From NCBI RefSeq assembly GCF_003050905.1, contig NZ_QAOT01000007.1: a stretch of DNA of 64,000 bases, one strand, 5' to 3'. Below the pieces are notes generated by a model, which saw only the letters and a list, made by a program, of their open reading frames with translations, searched no databases and was not told the DNA's origin. Every line of letters starts with the position of its first letter. The stretch's first letter is position 1. The position numbers and the translations under genes were made by a program. Below, piece after piece: positions 61,623 to 64,000 of this stretch. Origin of the DNA: Cereibacter_A azotoformans. Its GTDB lineage: Bacteria > Pseudomonadota > Alphaproteobacteria > Rhodobacterales > Rhodobacteraceae.

Positions 61623-63499
61623 CCTGCCGCGGCGCTCCTGCTGGCCCGGCGGAGGCGCGAGAGGATAAGCATCAGCGCAGAGGGTGTCATTCCCTCCAGG
61701 CGGGCGGCCTGGGCAATCGTCGCCGGCCGCGCGCGGAGCAGCTTTGCTGTCAATTCATGCGACAGGCCGGAGAGCGATCCATAGTCGAAATCTGAGGGGA
61801 TTCGAACCGCCTCGTCACGCTTGAGCGACTGAGCTTCCAGTTCCTGTCGTGCAATGAACTGCGCGTAAAGCGCATCTCTGGCCAGTTGCTGACGAATGTC
61901 GTGCGGAAGCTGGGCAAGTTCGGGAACGGCCCGCTCGACTGCGGACGCCGCCTCCTCGCCGAACGCCATGACGTCGAAAGCCGATCTGCGCGTGCCGTCC
62001 TGACTGATCCTGATCTCCAGACGTGCCAGATCCGTCGGGGTCAACGTAACCTGTTGCAACATCGTTCGCCCACGAGCGAGTGAGTCCATCTTTGTCAGAA
62101 ACGCATCTCTCCGCGCCGGTCCCACGCAACCGAGGTCGATGCCGGTCTGGGTGAGGCGCTGATCCGCGTTGTCCGCGCGAAGTGACAGCCGAAACTCCGC
62201 CCGCGATGTGAACATGCGGTATGGTTCCGTCACGCCCCGGCTGGTCAGATCATCAATCATCACGCCGATGTAACTGTCAGAGCGGCTGAAATGCAGCGGC
62301 TCCCTCCCCCGCACCGCCAAGGCGGCATTCAATCCCGCGGCCAGGCCTTGCGCGGCAGCCTCTTCATAGCCCGTCGTGCCGTTGATCTGGCCGGCAAAAT
62401 ACAGGCCGCACATGGCCTTCACTTCCAGCGTTGGACGAAGCTCGCGAGGGTCGAAATAGTCATATTCGATGGCATAGCCGGGTTGGAGGATCTTGACCTC
62501 CTCCAGACCAGCGATTGTGCGAACGTAACTTTCCTGCACCTCCGCGGGCAGCGAGGTGGAGATGCCGTTCGGATAGACCGTGTGATCGTCGAGGCCTTCA
62601 GGCTCCAGGAACACCTGGTGCCCTGTCTTGTCCGCGAAGCGAACGATCTTGTCCTCGATCGACGGGCAATACCGCGGCCCAACGCCTTCGATATGTCCGC
62701 CGTACATGGCGGATTGATGCAGATTATCCCGGACAATCTCGTGCGTCCGCTCGTTGGTGCTGGTGATTCCGCAGGAAATCTGCCGAGCGACCGGAGCGTG
62801 GTTCAAAAAGGAGAACATCACCGGATCCGCGTCGCCCGGCTGCATCTCCAGCTGAGTCCAATCGATTGACCGGCCGTCGAGCCGCGGGGGCGTGCCCGTC
62901 TTGAGGCGACCGCGAGACAGGTTCAGGTCCATCAGCCGCTGAGCAAGCCGGATTGAGGGCAGGTCCCCCATCCTCCCCCCCGGTCGCCTGTCGTGCCCAA
63001 TGTGAATGGTACCATTCAGGAAGGTCCCGGAGGTCAACACAACAGCCTTGGCATCAAGACGCGTTCCATCTGCCAACAGGACGCCGGTCGCCGTCCCCTG
63101 ATCCAGAAGCAGATCAACAACTTCGCCTTCGACGACATCAAGACCGGGTTGTTCCAGGAGAAATCTCTGCATCGCCGCCCGGTAGAGACGACGATCGGCC
63201 TGTGCACGCGGGCCCTGAACCGCCGCCCCCTTCTTGCGGTTCAAGAGCCGGAACTGGATCCCTGCGGCATCGGCCGCCCGCCCCATGAGACCATCCAGCG
63301 CATCGATCTCGCGCACAAGATGCCCCTTCCCCAGCCCACCAATCGCGGGATTGCACGACATCACGCCGAGATCCGAAGGGCGAAGTGTGACCAAAGCGGC
63401 GCGAACGCCCATCCGCGCCGCCGCAGCGGCCGCTTCACAGCCCGCATGCCCGCCGCCAATGACAATCACATCGAACTGTTTCACGTGAAACATGCTCAT
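61619..63499 (-). CDS. mnmG: tRNA uridine-5-carboxymethylaminomethyl modification protein MnmG (GidA)
   Basis: A 626-residue FAD protein that, with MnmE, modifies the wobble uridine of certain tRNAs. The N-terminus reads MFHVKQFDVIVIGGGHAGCEAAAAAARMG (dinucleotide fold). Further motifs are NPAIGGLGKGHLVREIDALDG, TGTPPRLDGRSIDW, PRYCPSIEDKIVRFADK and TGYEEAAAQGLAAGLNAAL. The first MFHVKQ codons are the parS palindrome. The ATG at 63499 overlaps the mnmE stop by 4 nt; ATG at 63493 is two codons in and equally possible. Confidence 0.96.
   Translation of the reverse strand: MSMFHVKQFDVIVIGGGHAGCEAAAAAARMGVRAALVTLRPSDLGVMSCNPAIGGLGKGHLVREIDALDGLMGRAADAAGIQFRLLNRKKGAAVQGPRAQADRRLYRAAMQRFLLEQPGLDVVEGEVVDLLLDQGTATGVLLADGTRLDAKAVVLTSGTFLNGTIHIGHDRRPGGRMGDLPSIRLAQRLMDLNLSRGRLKTGTPPRLDGRSIDWTQLEMQPGDADPVMFSFLNHAPVARQISCGITSTNERTHEIVRDNLHQSAMYGGHIEGVGPRYCPSIEDKIVRFADKTGHQVFLEPEGLDDHTVYPNGISTSLPAEVQESYVRTIAGLEEVKILQPGYAIEYDYFDPRELRPTLEVKAMCGLYFAGQINGTTGYEEAAAQGLAAGLNAALAVRGREPLHFSRSDSYIGVMIDDLTSRGVTEPYRMFTSRAEFRLSLRADNADQRLTQTGIDLGCVGPARRDAFLTKMDSLARGRTMLQQVTLTPTDLARLEIRISQDGTRRSAFDVMAFGEEAASAVERAVPELAQLPHDIRQQLARDALYAQFIARQELEAQSLKRDEAVRIPSDFDYGSLSGLSHELTAKLLRARPATIAQAARLEGMTPSALMLILSRLRRASRSAAAG
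63477..63492. promoter_or_regulatory. parS site at the start of mnmG
   Basis: A perfect TGTTTCACGTGAAACA palindrome that encodes FHVKQ immediately after the mnmG start. It lies 1908 bp from the perfect site in rsmG. The same arrangement in gidA is known in other bacteria. Confidence 0.92.
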
Positions 63500-64000
63500 T
63501 TCCCAATGCAGAAGCTGGAGAAGATCTCGCCCAGCAAGGCCTCCACATCCACCCGACCCACGAGAGAATCCAGCGCCCTCAGGGCCAGCCGCAGATCCTC
63601 GGCCGCGAGTTCCGGATGCGGCACGCCCTGCATTAGCTGAACATGCGCCGATTCCATAGCCCTGATCGCCCGCTCCATGGCAAGGCGATGCCGCTCACGG
63701 GTAAAACTTCCGGCACCGGCGGTCCGAGCGAGAAGCCGATCCTGCAGCGCCTCCACCAGTTCCTGGATTCCGTCGCCCGTCAGGCCGGACACGCTGAGGC
63801 CCCGGGTCAGGCGCGTGTCCGCCTTCCCCTGCACGATCAGATCGTCAGCCTCCGGCTCAAGACCCACAACTTCCCCGCTCCGATCCAGCAAGAAGATTCG
63901 CAGATCGGCCGCCCGAGCCCGTGTCAGCGCCCGATCGATGCCCAGAGCTTCCACCGGGTCATGGGTTTCGCGCAGCCCGGCCGTGTCCAGCAAGGTCACG
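63496..64000 (-). CDS. mnmE: tRNA modification GTPase MnmE (TrmE), C-terminal part, cut by window end
   Basis: The visible 168 residues are the C-terminal part of MnmE. They start in the G domain at LLDTAGLRETHDPVEALGIDRA (G3 DTAG) and continue through the helical domain (RTAGAGSFTRERHRLAMERAI, ELAAEDLRLALRALDSLVGRVDVEALLGEIF). They end in FSSFCIGK, with the conserved C-terminal C-x-G-K motif whose Cys is essential in the family. The N-terminal part lies outside the window. It is translationally coupled to mnmG. Confidence 0.95.
   Translation of the reverse strand, partial: VTLLDTAGLRETHDPVEALGIDRALTRARAADLRIFLLDRSGEVVGLEPEADDLIVQGKADTRLTRGLSVSGLTGDGIQELVEALQDRLLARTAGAGSFTRERHRLAMERAIRAMESAHVQLMQGVPHPELAAEDLRLALRALDSLVGRVDVEALLGEIFSSFCIGK

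Overview
The window looks like chromosomal DNA of a Rhodobacter/Cereibacter-type alphaproteobacterium (Rhodobacterales). This is inferred from the very high GC content, dense operons with 4-nt ATGA/GTGA overlaps, a flagellar flhA-fliR-flhB block preceded by a lytic transglycosylase gene, hrcA-grpE, and the origin-proximal order mnmE-mnmG-rsmG-parA-parB with parS sites embedded in coding sequence. No rRNA, tRNA, CRISPR array, prophage or intact mobile element was found.

Layout. 1-1.4 kb is a graveyard of four insertion-sequence fragments of different families. 1.56-6.5 kb is the distal end of a flagellar export operon (SLT transglycosylase, flhA, fliR, flhB, a small FliJ-like gene, all on the minus strand). 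6.6-14.0 kb is a complete D-xylose module: xylA, xylB, a xylFHG-type ABC importer and a divergent ROK repressor, with a candidate operator between xylF and xylR. 14.2-19.9 kb is the tamA-tamB outer-membrane assembly operon, followed by a convergent BrkB/YihY membrane protein.

20.8-27.5 kb is an exopolysaccharide/capsule region: a YjbH-YjbF-small exported protein set resembling the E. coli yjb locus, a CapD/FlaA1-type nucleotide-sugar dehydratase, a phosphoglycosyl transferase and a sugar epimerase. 27.5-46.8 kb is housekeeping: MarR regulator, nitrilase-family amidase, grxC, comF, a degenerate methyltransferase homologue, hemH, L,D-transpeptidases and a CAP lipoprotein, an RlmD/TrmA-type RNA methyltransferase, paired ABC exporters, a CCA-adding enzyme, NUDIX proteins, hslO, a response regulator-PP2C phosphatase with an HPt protein on the other strand, ilvA and argG.

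46.8-56 kb holds a DUF533 protein, a sulfotransferase/class IV aminotransferase pair, the malic enzyme-PTA fusion maeB, mutS, grpE and hrcA. 56-64 kb is rph-rdgB-ridA-hemW-DUF454 facing the parB-parA-rsmG-mnmG-mnmE cluster. Two perfect 16-bp parS palindromes lie inside rsmG and mnmG, and a 14/16 match covers the rdgB/ridA junction.

No clearly new multi-gene system is evident. The best leads are the third parS-like site over the ridA start codon, two paralogous small exported proteins (one in the yjb-like locus), an exact 99-residue tandem repeat in TamB, a methyltransferase homologue without its SAM-binding motif, and the composite IS junction beside the flagellar genes.
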